Of a stretch of 64,000 nt of DNA, positions 1 through 10,161 are shown piece by piece. A program made the position numbers and the translations under genes. Every line of letters begins with the position of its first letter. The stretch's first letter is position 1. Under the pieces are notes generated by a model that ran no database searches, had not been told where the DNA came from, and saw nothing but the letters and a program-made list of their open reading frames with translations. The stretch comes from JBGRQA01 sp041725895 (GTDB lineage Bacteria; Bacteroidota; Bacteroidia; Bacteroidales; Marinifilaceae), in NCBI GenBank assembly GCA_041725895.1, contig JBGRQA010000023.1:1-64000 (forward strand), in the 5' to 3' direction.

Positions 1-1
1 G

Positions 2-2092
2 GAAAACAATGGGAATTACCTTCCTGTAAAAAGCTCGGCCAATGGTCGGGTTTATGAATGGATTGCTCCATTGGATGGTTTACCGCAAGGAAGTTACGAA
101 CCCCTTGCACAACTCACCAGTCCCGAAAGCCATCAGATGCTTAGCATGGGGGGAGAGATTCAGTTCGATCCAACAACTTCAAGCAGTTTTGAGATTGCCC
201 TCAGCAACAAGGATCTTAACACCTTCTCCCCCATTGATGATGGCAACAATAAGGGTTATGCAATGGATCTTGAACTTAAAAAACTGCTCTCCCTAAAGGA
301 TACAAGCATTACGGTCCAAACAACAGCAAGCTACCGGTTCATCCATGAAAATTTCAACGAAATCGAACCTTTCGAGGAAGTAGAGTACGAACGAGACTGG
401 AACATCGAACCACAAAACCAATTTAGCTCTGAGCATTTTTTTAAAGTAGGCAGCCAACTTAACTATCGCAGCAACGGGCAAATTGGTTACGAGCTAGCCT
501 ACCGAAAAAGAAGAAACAATTATAAAGGCATCAGACACAGCTCACACATAAACCTAAATACCAAAAGTTTCCAATTGACTTTTTCGGGCAACCTATTAAA
601 CACCGATCAGGAATTATTGACAACCAATTTCCTTCGGCACAAATTAGATCTTTCCAAAGCTTTATCCTTTGGAACTATTGGAATTCAAACAGAAAGTGAA
701 AGAAATCTCTGGACCCAAAGGGAAATGCAGGAAATTTTGAACAACAGTTTTGCCTTTGAATCCATTCAATTCTATCTGAAATCACCGAAGAAATCGGGAA
801 ATCAATTGACAGCCCATTACAAACTAAGAACAGACCAGCTCCCACTTGAGCAAAAACTCAGGGAACATACTCAATCAGAGGATTTTGGTCTCAGTTACCA
901 GCTCTTAAAAAATCCGAACAATCAAATCAAAACCAGTGCCAGCTATCGCAGATTAAAGATACTAAACCAGGAAATTACTGATCAACAACCGGAAAACACA
1001 ATCCTGGGACGGTTGGAACATCAATTCAGGGCAGGAAGAGGCCTGTTCCAAAGCAATACCTTCTACGAAATTGGTTCAGGATTGGAAGCAGAAAAAGAAT
1101 TCTCCTACATTGAGGTAGCTCCCGGACAAGGAGTCTATCGCTGGAAGGATTACAACGAAAATGGAATAAAAGAACTGGATGAATTCGAAGTAGCCAATTT
1201 TCAGGACGAAGCAAACTATATTCGCATCTTCACCCCTTCCAATAACTATCAAAGAGTTTACACCAATGAATTCAGACAAACCCTTCAACTAAGACTAAAC
1301 AAACTAAAAACAAAAAAGGGCATCCTCTCTGTCCTTTCCCGGCTTCGAAACCGCCTGGCCTATCGAATCAATCAAAAAAGCACCAACAAAAGCTTTGACA
1401 GTTATGCCAATCCATTTTCTCCCAAATGGAACCACAACGAATTAATCTCCCTCTCCTCCGGCATTCAAAATACCCTAACCTATAAAAAGAAGGGAGCCAA
1501 AACCAGTTGGGATTATATTCTCCTACACAACAGGAACAAACAACTACTTGCTAATGGTTTTGATAAAACTCAAATCAGACAAAACGGCATTCGCTTTCGA
1601 TGGCATTTCAACGGTCCCCATCAAATAAGTAATCGCACAGATCGAGGTACCAAACAATTCAGCAGTGAGTTTTTCAACAACAAGAATTACGAAATTGATT
1701 TCATTAAAAACAACATCAACCTCAAACTGCAACCAACCCTAAAGTGGCAAATTGGCTTCAACTACCAGTACGAATACAAAGAAAACCAACTGGGAGAAGA
1801 AAAAGCTGAGGTACATAGTCTTGGAAACGAAATTCAATTTGCCCTTAGAAAAAACGGCAATCTGGTACTTAGCTCAAGCTACCTGAACGTAAGCTACGGT
1901 GCCCCCGTCAATACCTCTCTAGCCTATGAAATGATGGAGGGATTTTTACCCGGCAACAATGCAACCTGGAACCTGGGCTTTCATCAAAAAATATCAAAAA
2001 CCTTTCAGCTTAGAATCAGCTACAATGGCCGTTATTCCGAAGGTGAAAACATAATCCACACCGGCAACATGGAATTGAGAGCACAATTTTAA
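2..2092 (+). CDS. Outer-membrane beta-barrel-like protein, 5' partial
   Basis: The reading frame is open from base 2, so the start lies outside the window; about 696 residues are visible. The protein is rich in alternating polar/aromatic strands (for example SYRFIHENF, HYKLRTDQL) and ends in a strand finishing with Phe (MELRAQF), the usual end of a Bacteroidota outer-membrane barrel. A loop near residue 390 (DYNENGIKELDEFE) resembles an acidic Dx[DN]xxG metal-binding loop. I do not recognise the family by name. It is followed 55 bp downstream by a Cof-type phosphatase. Barrel topology is inferred from the strand pattern; the function is unknown. The N-terminal part with any signal peptide is missing. 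Confidence 0.7.
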   Translation, partial: ENNGNYLPVKSSANGRVYEWIAPLDGLPQGSYEPLAQLTSPESHQMLSMGGEIQFDPTTSSSFEIALSNKDLNTFSPIDDGNNKGYAMDLELKKLLSLKDTSITVQTTASYRFIHENFNEIEPFEEVEYERDWNIEPQNQFSSEHFFKVGSQLNYRSNGQIGYELAYRKRRNNYKGIRHSSHINLNTKSFQLTFSGNLLNTDQELLTTNFLRHKLDLSKALSFGTIGIQTESERNLWTQREMQEILNNSFAFESIQFYLKSPKKSGNQLTAHYKLRTDQLPLEQKLREHTQSEDFGLSYQLLKNPNNQIKTSASYRRLKILNQEITDQQPENTILGRLEHQFRAGRGLFQSNTFYEIGSGLEAEKEFSYIEVAPGQGVYRWKDYNENGIKELDEFEVANFQDEANYIRIFTPSNNYQRVYTNEFRQTLQLRLNKLKTKKGILSVLSRLRNRLAYRINQKSTNKSFDSYANPFSPKWNHNELISLSSGIQNTLTYKKKGAKTSWDYILLHNRNKQLLANGFDKTQIRQNGIRFRWHFNGPHQISNRTDRGTKQFSSEFFNNKNYEIDFIKNNINLKLQPTLKWQIGFNYQYEYKENQLGEEKAEVHSLGNEIQFALRKNGNLVLSSSYLNVSYGAPVNTSLAYEMMEGFLPGNNATWNLGFHQKISKTFQLRISYNGRYSEGENIIHTGNMELRAQF

Positions 2093-2113
2093 AGAAAAGA
2101 TGAATGTTAATTG

Positions 2114-2121
2114 TAAATTTG
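2114..2121 (+). promoter_or_regulatory. Possible Bacteroidota -7 box for the Cof-type phosphatase
   Basis: TAAATTTG fits the TAnnTTTG -7 consensus and lies 26 bp before the ATG at 2148. No good TTTG -33 box stands at the expected distance, so support is weak. Confidence 0.35.
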
Positions 2122-2147
2122 TTCTGATACTCTAAAATTACAATTTT

Positions 2148-2987
2148 ATGAACACCTCCGTCAGGATCATAGTAACCGATCTGGATGGAACCCTGCTTCC
2201 CAGTCAGGGGGTCATCAGTCAACAGAATATAGCAACCCTGGAATCTCTTGCGAAACAAAAAATCCTAAGAGTGATTGCCACGGGACGCACTCTCTACTCT
2301 GCCCTATCGGTTCTGCCAGCTCAGTTCCCAATTGATTACCTGATTTTTTCCTCAGGAGCAGGCATTATGAAGTGGAAAAACAAGGAAATTATCTTCTCTC
2401 AGAAACTGGAAGCAAAAGAAGTTAGTCAAATTGCCGAAATTCTAATGGATCACCAAATCGATTTCATGATCCAGAACCCCATTCCTCTCAACCATCAATT
2501 TCAGTATTTTCGAAGCGGAAAGAAAAACCCTGATTTCTCAAGAAGGTTGAGTCTTTACAAAGAATTTGCCACACCAATCGGCAACCTGGCCGACACACAA
2601 AAAGATGCATGCCAGTTCCTGGTAATTCTGCCCAACAACCTGGAACTTTACAATGAACTACGAAGAAAATTCACTGATATCAAGATTATCCGGGCCACAT
2701 CTCCGCTGGACCACGAATCCATCTGGATGGAAATTTTCCCTGAAAATATTTCCAAGGGACACAGTTGCGACTGGCTTTGCAAAAAATTAAATATCCCCAT
2801 AGGGCAAACCATGGGGATTGGCAATGACTACAACGACATCGATCTTCTGGAATGGAGTCATCACAGTTATGTTGTTGCCAACGCTCCGGGGGAACTAAGG
2901 AACCGATTCCGCGAATGCCCCAGCGACCTGGAAGACGGATTTACAAAGGCGGTACTGGATGTACTAAACACCACATCCGAAACTTAA
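2148..2987 (+). CDS. Cof-type HAD-IIB family phosphatase
   Basis: 279 residues, the usual size of Cof-type HAD hydrolases, which dephosphorylate sugar phosphates or small cofactors in the cytoplasm. All four HAD motifs are visible: DLDGTLL near residue 11 (nucleophile and acid/base Asp), ATGRT (motif II), the Lys in NISKGHS (motif III) and GIGNDYNDIDLL (motif IV). The cap is the alpha/beta C2B type by position between motifs II and III. The gene is convergent with alanine dehydrogenase and the two overlap by 4 bp at the stop codons. The substrate cannot be read from sequence. Confidence 0.9.
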   Translation: MNTSVRIIVTDLDGTLLPSQGVISQQNIATLESLAKQKILRVIATGRTLYSALSVLPAQFPIDYLIFSSGAGIMKWKNKEIIFSQKLEAKEVSQIAEILMDHQIDFMIQNPIPLNHQFQYFRSGKKNPDFSRRLSLYKEFATPIGNLADTQKDACQFLVILPNNLELYNELRRKFTDIKIIRATSPLDHESIWMEIFPENISKGHSCDWLCKKLNIPIGQTMGIGNDYNDIDLLEWSHHSYVVANAPGELRNRFRECPSDLEDGFTKAVLDVLNTTSET

Positions 2988-4207
2988 AGAGCAGCCAACA
3001 ATAATTCAATATCCTTGGCCAAAATACCAAAGGTTTCCCCTATTCGTAAATTAGTGAGTATTCCGCGGTAAATATAGGTTCCGTGCCGAACACCCTTATC
3101 TTCTTTTATGATATGATTTACACCTCCGGATTCTCCAATTCGAAGAAGAAGAGGGGTAAAAATATTGCTTAAGGCCAGGGAAGCAGTTCTGGCTACCCGG
3201 GAAGGTACATTGGGCACACAGTAATGCAGGATGCCATGACTTTTGTAAACAGGATCCTTATGATTGGTAAGAAAGGAAGTTTCAAAACAGCCTCCCTGAT
3301 CAATACTCAGGTCAATTATAATGGAACCGGGTTTCATCGAGCGAACCATATCCTCGGTAACCAAATAGCGGGGAACCCCCTCTTCGTAACGCAAAGCCCC
3401 CAAAACTACATCGGCCGAAGCCAAAGCTTTGGCAAGAACATGGGGATGAAATATAGAAGTAACCACCCGTTGTCCCAGGTGATCCTCCAAACGACGAAGA
3501 CGGCGTAGAGAATTATCAAATATTTTCACCGTAGCCCCCAACCCAAGGGCCGATCTTGCAGCATATTCTCCTGCTGTACCGGCTCCCAGAATTACCACCT
3601 CGGTGGGCGTAATACCGGTTACACCTCCTAGCATAACCCCTTTTCCTCCGTGGGCCTTGCTTAGATACTCTCCGGCAATCATCATAGAAGTATTACCGGC
3701 AATTTCACTCATGGAACGTACAACAGGAAAATAATTATCCGGATCCTTCAGGTATTCATAAGCAATGGCAGTCACCTTCCGTTGCATCAATTTACGAATA
3801 TTCTCTCCACACTGACTCTTCAACTGAAGGGCAGACAGAATCAACTGCTCTCCTTTCAACATATCGATCTCGTCAGAACTTAAAGGAGCTACCTGAAGAA
3901 GAATATCCGCCTGAAAAACTTCCTTTTTAGTTTCCACAACACGGCCTCCAGCCTCACTGTACTCCTTATCGGAATAGTTGGCAGCATCACCGGCATCTTT
4001 CTCAACCAACACTTCATGTCCATTGTTTACCAGAATTTCAACAGACTGAGGAGTCAGGCACACCCGATTCTCTGCCTTATGATCTTCGCGTGGGATACCG
4101 ATCAGAAGCGACTTACGTCGCCGCTCCAGCTCCAACATTTCCTCCTTGGGAAAATGATATTCCTTTCCGATGGGAAAACTTCCCGTTTCCTCTCCTAATA
4201 ATGCCAT
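2984..4207 (-). CDS. ald: Alanine dehydrogenase
   Basis: 407 residues. Alanine dehydrogenase interconverts L-alanine and pyruvate plus ammonia with NAD. The N-terminal AlaDh/PNT domain carries the GIPRE..ENRVCLTP block, and the NAD-binding Rossmann domain has GAGTAGEYAARSALGLGA followed by an acidic residue ending the second strand (KIFDN). An extension of about 34 residues (MALLGEETG...LERRRKSL) precedes the usual start; the protein is therefore somewhat longer than the 370-residue classical enzyme. Minus strand, 104 bp downstream of tsaE. The transhydrogenase alpha subunit shares the fold, but the length and the absence of a membrane part favour alanine dehydrogenase. Confidence 0.88.
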   Translation of the reverse strand: MALLGEETGSFPIGKEYHFPKEEMLELERRRKSLLIGIPREDHKAENRVCLTPQSVEILVNNGHEVLVEKDAGDAANYSDKEYSEAGGRVVETKKEVFQADILLQVAPLSSDEIDMLKGEQLILSALQLKSQCGENIRKLMQRKVTAIAYEYLKDPDNYFPVVRSMSEIAGNTSMMIAGEYLSKAHGGKGVMLGGVTGITPTEVVILGAGTAGEYAARSALGLGATVKIFDNSLRRLRRLEDHLGQRVVTSIFHPHVLAKALASADVVLGALRYEEGVPRYLVTEDMVRSMKPGSIIIDLSIDQGGCFETSFLTNHKDPVYKSHGILHYCVPNVPSRVARTASLALSNIFTPLLLRIGESGGVNHIIKEDKGVRHGTYIYRGILTNLRIGETFGILAKDIELLLAAL

Positions 4208-4311
4208 ACCAATTCAATTTGATTGATTCAACCTATTGGCTCCACAAGGGTAAAGCATTACAATTTAATGATTTTTTAGGATTTTTTCCTATCTAACATC
4301 AAACAAAATTC

Positions 4312-4731
4312 TTAAGCTTCAATGCTGATAGATCGGGTACCATCCGGATTTTCGGTAAACAAAACATTAACAGTACCGGCTGGCAGGATAGATTCAATCT
4401 TTTCGGGCCATTCCACAAAGCAGAAATTGTTACTATAAAAATAGTCTTCGTAACCAAAATCGTAGGCTTCTTCTACATCATCTATCCGATAGAAATCAAA
4501 ATGGTAAATGATAACATCCTTGGGGGTATGATACTCATTTACGATTGCAAATGAAGGACTGTTGATGGTATCCTCCACTCCAAATTCTTCACAAACAGCT
4601 TTTACAAAAGTCGTTTTCCCCACTCCCATTGCTCCGTAAAGAGCAAAAACTCGCTTATCCTTTACTTCCCGAAGGAATTGGCGAGCTACTTCATTGATCT
4701 CGTCAAGAGAATTAATTTTCAGTTTTGTCAT
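4312..4731 (-). CDS. tsaE: tRNA threonylcarbamoyladenosine biosynthesis ATPase TsaE
   Basis: 139 residues, typical TsaE length. TsaE is the small ATPase that works with TsaB/TsaD in making t6A at position 37 of ANN-decoding tRNAs. The Walker A motif GAMGVGKTT is at residues 33-41, followed by the family block INSPSFAIVNEY and the later FVEWPEKI. It lies 32 bp downstream of porX on the same strand, so the two are probably cotranscribed. Confidence 0.95.
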   Translation of the reverse strand: MTKLKINSLDEINEVARQFLREVKDKRVFALYGAMGVGKTTFVKAVCEEFGVEDTINSPSFAIVNEYHTPKDVIIYHFDFYRIDDVEEAYDFGYEDYFYSNNFCFVEWPEKIESILPAGTVNVLFTENPDGTRSISIEA

Positions 4732-4763
4732 TCCTATTCTGCCACTTACAATTTAAACATCAT

Positions 4764-6317
4764 CTACCGCGGAACCAGAGTCATCAATGGAACCAACATT
4801 TCCTCCAGAGAAATGCCCCCGTGCTGAAATGTATCCCGGTAGTAAGAACTGTAATAATTAAAATTATTAGGGTAAGCGAAGAAATCTTCACTGCCCGCAA
4901 AGATATAAGAAGAACTCACATTCACCTGAGGAAGATGTGCTTTTCGGGGGGTAGTCACCTCAAATACTTCCTTTTGGTTATAATTTAAGTTTTTTCCCTG
5001 CTTGTACCGAAGATTGGTATTGGTTTGGCGGTCACCAATAACCTTAATTGGATTTTGAACACGAATGGCTCCATGGTCGGTAGTCACAATCAGCTTCACA
5101 TCCTCTTCCGCAAGCTTCCGAATCAACTCCAATAACATGGAATGCTCAAACCACGATTGGGTAAGGGAGCGATAAGCCGCCTCATCATTAGCCAATTCCC
5201 GAATCATATCACTTTCGGTTCGGGCATGGGAAAGCATATCTACAAAATTGTAAACCAATACGGAGAGCTGATGATCCAATAATCCCTTATAGTTTTCAAC
5301 GATTTTACTCCCCGCCTTACTGTTGTTCACCTTCTCGTAGTAGAACTTCATATCTTTGGAGTACCGCTCCAGCTGCAAACGAATCAACTCCTCCTCATGC
5401 AGGTTCTTACTCGTCTCCTCATCCTCATTCACCCAGTACTGAGGATAGCGTCGCTCAATTTCAAGAGGCATTAAGCCGGCAAACATGGAATTCCGGGCAT
5501 ATTGTGTCGCTGTAGGCAGAATACTACAGAAAAGAGAATCGTCTTCCACCAAAAAATATTCACTAATCACCGGATAAAGAGTCATCCACTGATCGTATCT
5601 TAAATTATCAATCAAGACAAATACCACCTTATCTCCCTGATCGAGCAAAGGAAACACCTTGTTTACAAAAACGCCCGGAGAAAGTAAAGGTTTATTCTCA
5701 TTATCCTGTTCTAGCCACTGGAGATAGTTTTTCTTTACATAGCGAGAGAACAGATTGTTGGCTTCATTTCTCTGCATCCTCAACACCTCATCCATAGCAG
5801 AATCCTGCGTGCGAGCCAGCTCCATTTCCCAAAAAACCAATTTTCGATACACCTGCATCCATTCCTCCATGGAATGACAGTCGTTGATCTCCATCCCCAG
5901 TTGCCCAAAGCGGGACTGGTACGCGGATGTTGTTTTCTCAGTTACCAAACGCTTCTTGTCAATATTCTTCTTTATGCTGAGAAGAATTTGCTTCGGATTC
6001 ACGGGCTTAATCAAATAATCAGCAATTTGAGCGCCGATTGCCTGATCCATGATGTCTTCCTCTTCACTTTTGGTAATCATTACCACCGGGAGAGCCGGAG
6101 CATAGGTCTTTATTTCAGCCAATACCTCCAGGCCTGTTTTGCCCGGCATGTGCTCATCCAACAACATGATATCGTAATGGGAAGAACGCACCATTTCTAC
6201 AGCGGTATCAGCATTATTGGCCGTCTCTACATGGTAGCCCTTCTCTTCCAAAAACATCACATGAGGTTTCAGCAAATCAATTTCATCATCCACCCAAAGT
6301 ATCGTAATTGTTTTCAT
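4764..6317 (-). CDS. porX: PorX: response regulator with PglZ domain, T9SS regulator
   Basis: 517 residues. An N-terminal receiver domain (about 1-120; acidic pair at D10-D11, phospho-acceptor D54 in LLDEHMPG, conserved Lys in MITKSEE) is joined through a helical linker to a C-terminal alkaline-phosphatase-like PglZ domain (about 210-510; metal-site blocks VFVLIDNLRYDQW, VYNFVDMLSHAR, TTDHGAI and the Ser/Thr-rich insertion). This is the PorX architecture; in Porphyromonas gingivalis PorX with PorY controls type IX secretion. The metal-ligand residues expected in PglZ look intact. The sprE/porW homologue lies directly upstream, 90 bp away on the same strand, and tsaE directly downstream. The cognate histidine kinase PorY is not in this window. 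Confidence 0.93.
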   Translation of the reverse strand: MKTITILWVDDEIDLLKPHVMFLEEKGYHVETANNADTAVEMVRSSHYDIMLLDEHMPGKTGLEVLAEIKTYAPALPVVMITKSEEEDIMDQAIGAQIADYLIKPVNPKQILLSIKKNIDKKRLVTEKTTSAYQSRFGQLGMEINDCHSMEEWMQVYRKLVFWEMELARTQDSAMDEVLRMQRNEANNLFSRYVKKNYLQWLEQDNENKPLLSPGVFVNKVFPLLDQGDKVVFVLIDNLRYDQWMTLYPVISEYFLVEDDSLFCSILPTATQYARNSMFAGLMPLEIERRYPQYWVNEDEETSKNLHEEELIRLQLERYSKDMKFYYEKVNNSKAGSKIVENYKGLLDHQLSVLVYNFVDMLSHARTESDMIRELANDEAAYRSLTQSWFEHSMLLELIRKLAEEDVKLIVTTDHGAIRVQNPIKVIGDRQTNTNLRYKQGKNLNYNQKEVFEVTTPRKAHLPQVNVSSSYIFAGSEDFFAYPNNFNYYSSYYRDTFQHGGISLEEMLVPLMTLVPR

Positions 6318-6407
6318 GTGCTTAAAGTTTGCGTTTTAATGTCCGGATAGAAAATCCCAATTCTTCCTCCTCACTCTTCCAATCAAGAAATCAAAATTCA
6401 ATTCTTA

Positions 6408-9400
6408 CTACTGAAGATACCATTTCTTAAAGAAATTCAAGTAACTTTTCGGGTCGGCATCTTTCATCAGAACCTTTAAATTACTTTCCGAAATCACAAA
6501 ATTCCGATAATCAACCTTCTCTACAGGATCAAAAAGATTACGATTGGTAACCACTGCCCGGAAATACATCATCGCCTGCTTCTTATTTCTCATTTGCGTA
6601 ACCAGCAGAATATTGCGATCAGAACTAAGGTCTCGGATCTCCACCCTTAGGTTCTTCGTGTTGTATTTTTTGATCCCCATTTCCAGTTTCTTCTCATTTA
6701 CCCCTTTGGTAGGATAAACAAGTGCAAAAACGTGGGGTTCACTATCCTGATAGGAATAAACTCCGTCGTCAATTCTTTTCTGTGCAGTAGGAACAACTGG
6801 TTTCGATTTCATTTTTAAGTAATTCCTCCGGAAAAAATCCATGTACTGCAAGAGTTTCTTATTCACATAAAAGGACTCGAAATTTGCTTCACTAATGATG
6901 AAGTTACGATAGTTGATATCTCCAATGGAGGCAAATACTTTTCTGTCTTCAACAATTTTACGGAAATACTGCATTGCTTCCGAACGATTTCCAATGTTAT
7001 TTACAATCACCATCTGCTGATCTCCATCGTAAGCTTCCTTGAGCACCTGGAAATCCTTGTCGTGATTGTAAACATCGGCTCTCAATTTATTGATATTCAC
7101 CTTTCGTGAAGGAACCATTAAAATAAATTTATGATTGGCGGAAGGATCCATTGTAAAACTCTCCTTCGTATCTCCAACAGCTTTTACTGCAACCAACTTC
7201 CCTTTCTTTTTTACGGGAGTTCCAGCCTTATTCCTGCTGGTATTGAAGTATTTTTTAGTGTAGAAATCCAGGTATTGAGAGATATCCTGGTTGCGGACAA
7301 AAATCTCAAAGTTACTTACCGAGATTACAAAATTTCGATAATTTGCATCCTCTAAGCCCGCATAGGCCTCCTCACTGGTTACAATCTGGTTGAAATAGTT
7401 CAAAGCATCCTTCTTTCCCTTTAAGCCTTTCACAACAACCATAGTCTCCTGCCCAACCAAAGATTTCCGATCCACCTGGAAGATTCGCTTGTTGTATTGA
7501 TTCGTATTGTACTTCATTACATTAAAGAGAACACGATTGGCGTCCGCCTCCTCTTTCGAAAAGAGAAGAACGAAATAATGCTCATCGGTTGCATTCAGAC
7601 TGTACAAGCTTTTAGACTCAGGCTTAAGCTCTTTCGTTTTGGATTCGACCAATGGAGCCGGATCTTCAAATCGCCAGTTGCGTAGCAATCGGTTCTGACG
7701 AGCCCTTTCCATATCTGCAGCTGAATATTGAACAGGTACAGCACCATTGTCAATTCCAAGAATTATAGCATCCACAGTCTGTTTTATTTCTGCTGAAGGA
7801 TGAGATGCCTTCACTTCTTCCAGTGCTCTCAGGAAACTATCGCCACCTTCGGTTCGTCCAATCCCCATCGCCTTTAGAAATAGGAAACGGGGTCGAAGAT
7901 TGCTCTCCGGAAACTTCAACAAAGCCTCATCACACAAGTTGATCACCCTGTAATAGTAGTAATTGTTGAAATCCTCATAAGCCTTCTCGTACATATGATT
8001 TACCTTTTGTCCCTCAGCCTCCATTTTGGAATAGTAATTCGGATCAACCAATGCATGCGCATAATCACTTTCGGGAAAATCCGAAATAATCTTGTCTTTG
8101 TAATATTTGGAGCGGGCCGAATTCCCTAAAACCTTATGGTTGGCATAGCAATGATAGTATGCAGAAAGCAAATAATTACTTTGTGGGAACCTACGAATCA
8201 TCTCCTCCATGGTTTGAAGCGCCTTCTCCCTGTTCTCCAATTTTTCTTCATACACCAACGAAGCCTGGTAAAGCCCCTTCATTATTCTCTCGTTGGATAC
8301 ATTCACCAACGAATCAGTCATGGGGAGGTCGGCTAAGTAGTAATCCTTACTCTTTCGATCCGTTTTTCTTGATCTCTTCTCTTCGGTTCCGGTTTCGTCT
8401 GCCAATTCTTGCTCCAACTGAGAAACATCCACAACCGATTTGTTCTTTCTTCTCCAGTTGTCCTCTAGCTTTCGTTTCCCCCATTTTCGCTGGAAATCGG
8501 ATTTCCCAAGACCTACCGTGGTGGGATTGTAGAAATACCAATTCCCCTGGGGACTCCCCTGCTGAGAATTGCGCCCCATCATATTGTTCTGATTAAAGAA
8601 AGCACGATCCTGCATGGCTTCGTCTCTTTCCCTTCTCTTCTGTTCTTCCTCCTCAACAATTTTCTGTATAATACCTGCTATTAACAGATCCCTATCCTTT
8701 GGGCTCATACGGGCAACATTTTGCAAACTGTCTTCCCGTTCCACCACATTCAGATTATTCACCAACTCGGTTAGATTACGAACACGTTGAGACAAGACCT
8801 CATATTCCGGATAGTCCTGCCGAAGATAAACCATAGAACTATCGTAACACAACTGCGATTTTTTGTAGTTCAACTGCTCAAAATAGTATTCGCCCAAACG
8901 CAGAAAAGAGAGCGCCTTTTGATTGTCGTTTCCCATACTTTTTTGGGTCGACAACCAATAATTTTCGATAGCTCCTTCAGGATTCTCATCCTTCATATCC
9001 ATCTCCCCAAAAGCATAGTAGATCTGATCCCGGAACTCCTTATTTTTCCTATCCCTGGCCATTTTGCGCAACTCCTTGCGAATCTCTTCCCCATTACCCG
9101 ATCCATCATAGGACAATGCCCGGCTAATTCTTGCATTGAAAGTCATTTCATAGGAGAAACTCATTTTCCCCAACTCACGGAAGGTATTGGAAGCAGCAGC
9201 ATCCTGTCCCGTTTTCTGATACAATTGAGCCAAAATATACTTGTATCGAGCTTTATGGTATTTCTTATTCTCACCGGCAATGGCTTGCTGAATGGCGGGA
9301 ATCGCATTATCGTACTGCTGCTGACGAATAAACAGATCAGCCTTAATGCAGGCCAATTCCGTACGCATAGCCGATGACATACCAGACTGATCCAGTCGGG

Positions 9401-10016
9401 CCAACTGCTCTTTGGCTCCTGAAAACTCATTCTGATCCACCAAACTCCGCACCAACCAAAGCTGTGCCTCATTCCTTAAATCAGATTTGGGATATTCCCG
9501 CAAAATAAACTTGAACGTTTTGTCGGCTCCATGGTAATCCTTCTTAAAAAAATACCCCTTTCCCAGAAGAAGGTAACAATCATCTATCCAATCGTTAAAC
9601 TCCTTTTTCTTCCGAAACTCTTTGTACTTATCCGAACGCTTCCCCTTTTTCCGTTTGGGTTTTCGGGTAATGGAATGCACCTTAATCGCTTTGGATGCTT
9701 TCTCAATCACCCGAGTCATATTCCCGTTGGCAATGGATCGGGAAGTTGGATTATTGGAGAAAAATACGGGCAAAATCTGGGTAAAATCCTCCTCATGCGA
9801 CCGTTCCATTTTTTTCAGGCCCTCCTTCAAACTTTCCTTCCCGTTAAAATAAACATTGTAGTGGGTGGTTAAAGCATGATATTTACGGCTCATGAACGTA
9901 TTCTTCTTGTTGGAACAGCCTGCGGCTCCAAAAACAAAACACAGTAATAAGATGCTATAGCGTAGATTCTTTCGTATCAAAGTAGAAGATTTTGTATTAT
10001 AACTGATGATAGTCAA
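6408..10016 (-). CDS. sprE: SprE/PorW-like T9SS lipoprotein with TPR repeats
   Basis: 1,202 residues. A lipoprotein signal (basic start, hydrophobic core LRYSILLLCFVFGAAGC) places the mature N-terminus at Cys34. The block that follows (YHALTTHYNVYFNGKESLKEG) is the typical start of SprE/PorW, a lipoprotein needed for T9SS function. Helical TPR-like repeats occupy roughly residues 150-420 and 580-760. The C-terminal third holds three tandem copies of a module of about 110 residues (812-924, 961-1067, 1094-1202), each ending in YRNF[VI]IS.[SA]N and a Y[LM][DN]FF/Y..[KNW]Y block. The protein is longer than the roughly 600-870 residues I expect for characterised homologues. It is followed 90 bp downstream by porX. 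Confidence 0.88.
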   Translation of the reverse strand: MTIISYNTKSSTLIRKNLRYSILLLCFVFGAAGCSNKKNTFMSRKYHALTTHYNVYFNGKESLKEGLKKMERSHEEDFTQILPVFFSNNPTSRSIANGNMTRVIEKASKAIKVHSITRKPKRKKGKRSDKYKEFRKKKEFNDWIDDCYLLLGKGYFFKKDYHGADKTFKFILREYPKSDLRNEAQLWLVRSLVDQNEFSGAKEQLARLDQSGMSSAMRTELACIKADLFIRQQQYDNAIPAIQQAIAGENKKYHKARYKYILAQLYQKTGQDAAASNTFRELGKMSFSYEMTFNARISRALSYDGSGNGEEIRKELRKMARDRKNKEFRDQIYYAFGEMDMKDENPEGAIENYWLSTQKSMGNDNQKALSFLRLGEYYFEQLNYKKSQLCYDSSMVYLRQDYPEYEVLSQRVRNLTELVNNLNVVEREDSLQNVARMSPKDRDLLIAGIIQKIVEEEEQKRRERDEAMQDRAFFNQNNMMGRNSQQGSPQGNWYFYNPTTVGLGKSDFQRKWGKRKLEDNWRRKNKSVVDVSQLEQELADETGTEEKRSRKTDRKSKDYYLADLPMTDSLVNVSNERIMKGLYQASLVYEEKLENREKALQTMEEMIRRFPQSNYLLSAYYHCYANHKVLGNSARSKYYKDKIISDFPESDYAHALVDPNYYSKMEAEGQKVNHMYEKAYEDFNNYYYYRVINLCDEALLKFPESNLRPRFLFLKAMGIGRTEGGDSFLRALEEVKASHPSAEIKQTVDAIILGIDNGAVPVQYSAADMERARQNRLLRNWRFEDPAPLVESKTKELKPESKSLYSLNATDEHYFVLLFSKEEADANRVLFNVMKYNTNQYNKRIFQVDRKSLVGQETMVVVKGLKGKKDALNYFNQIVTSEEAYAGLEDANYRNFVISVSNFEIFVRNQDISQYLDFYTKKYFNTSRNKAGTPVKKKGKLVAVKAVGDTKESFTMDPSANHKFILMVPSRKVNINKLRADVYNHDKDFQVLKEAYDGDQQMVIVNNIGNRSEAMQYFRKIVEDRKVFASIGDINYRNFIISEANFESFYVNKKLLQYMDFFRRNYLKMKSKPVVPTAQKRIDDGVYSYQDSEPHVFALVYPTKGVNEKKLEMGIKKYNTKNLRVEIRDLSSDRNILLVTQMRNKKQAMMYFRAVVTNRNLFDPVEKVDYRNFVISESNLKVLMKDADPKSYLNFFKKWYLQ

Positions 10017-10161
10017 ATTTATTATATGGGATGATTATGAATCCCAGAAAACTGGTGTTAAAGTTACCCAGAAAAATATAAATTTTTGTTCAATATAACT
10101 CAAGAAAGCACTAAGATAATAAACAAAAATTCCTGATTGGCTTTTCATTAGACTTTACAGC

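Noticed and set aside
8159..8596. 145-codon plus-strand frame inside sprE
   Set aside because: Antisense shadow of a clear coding region; no start context or family features.
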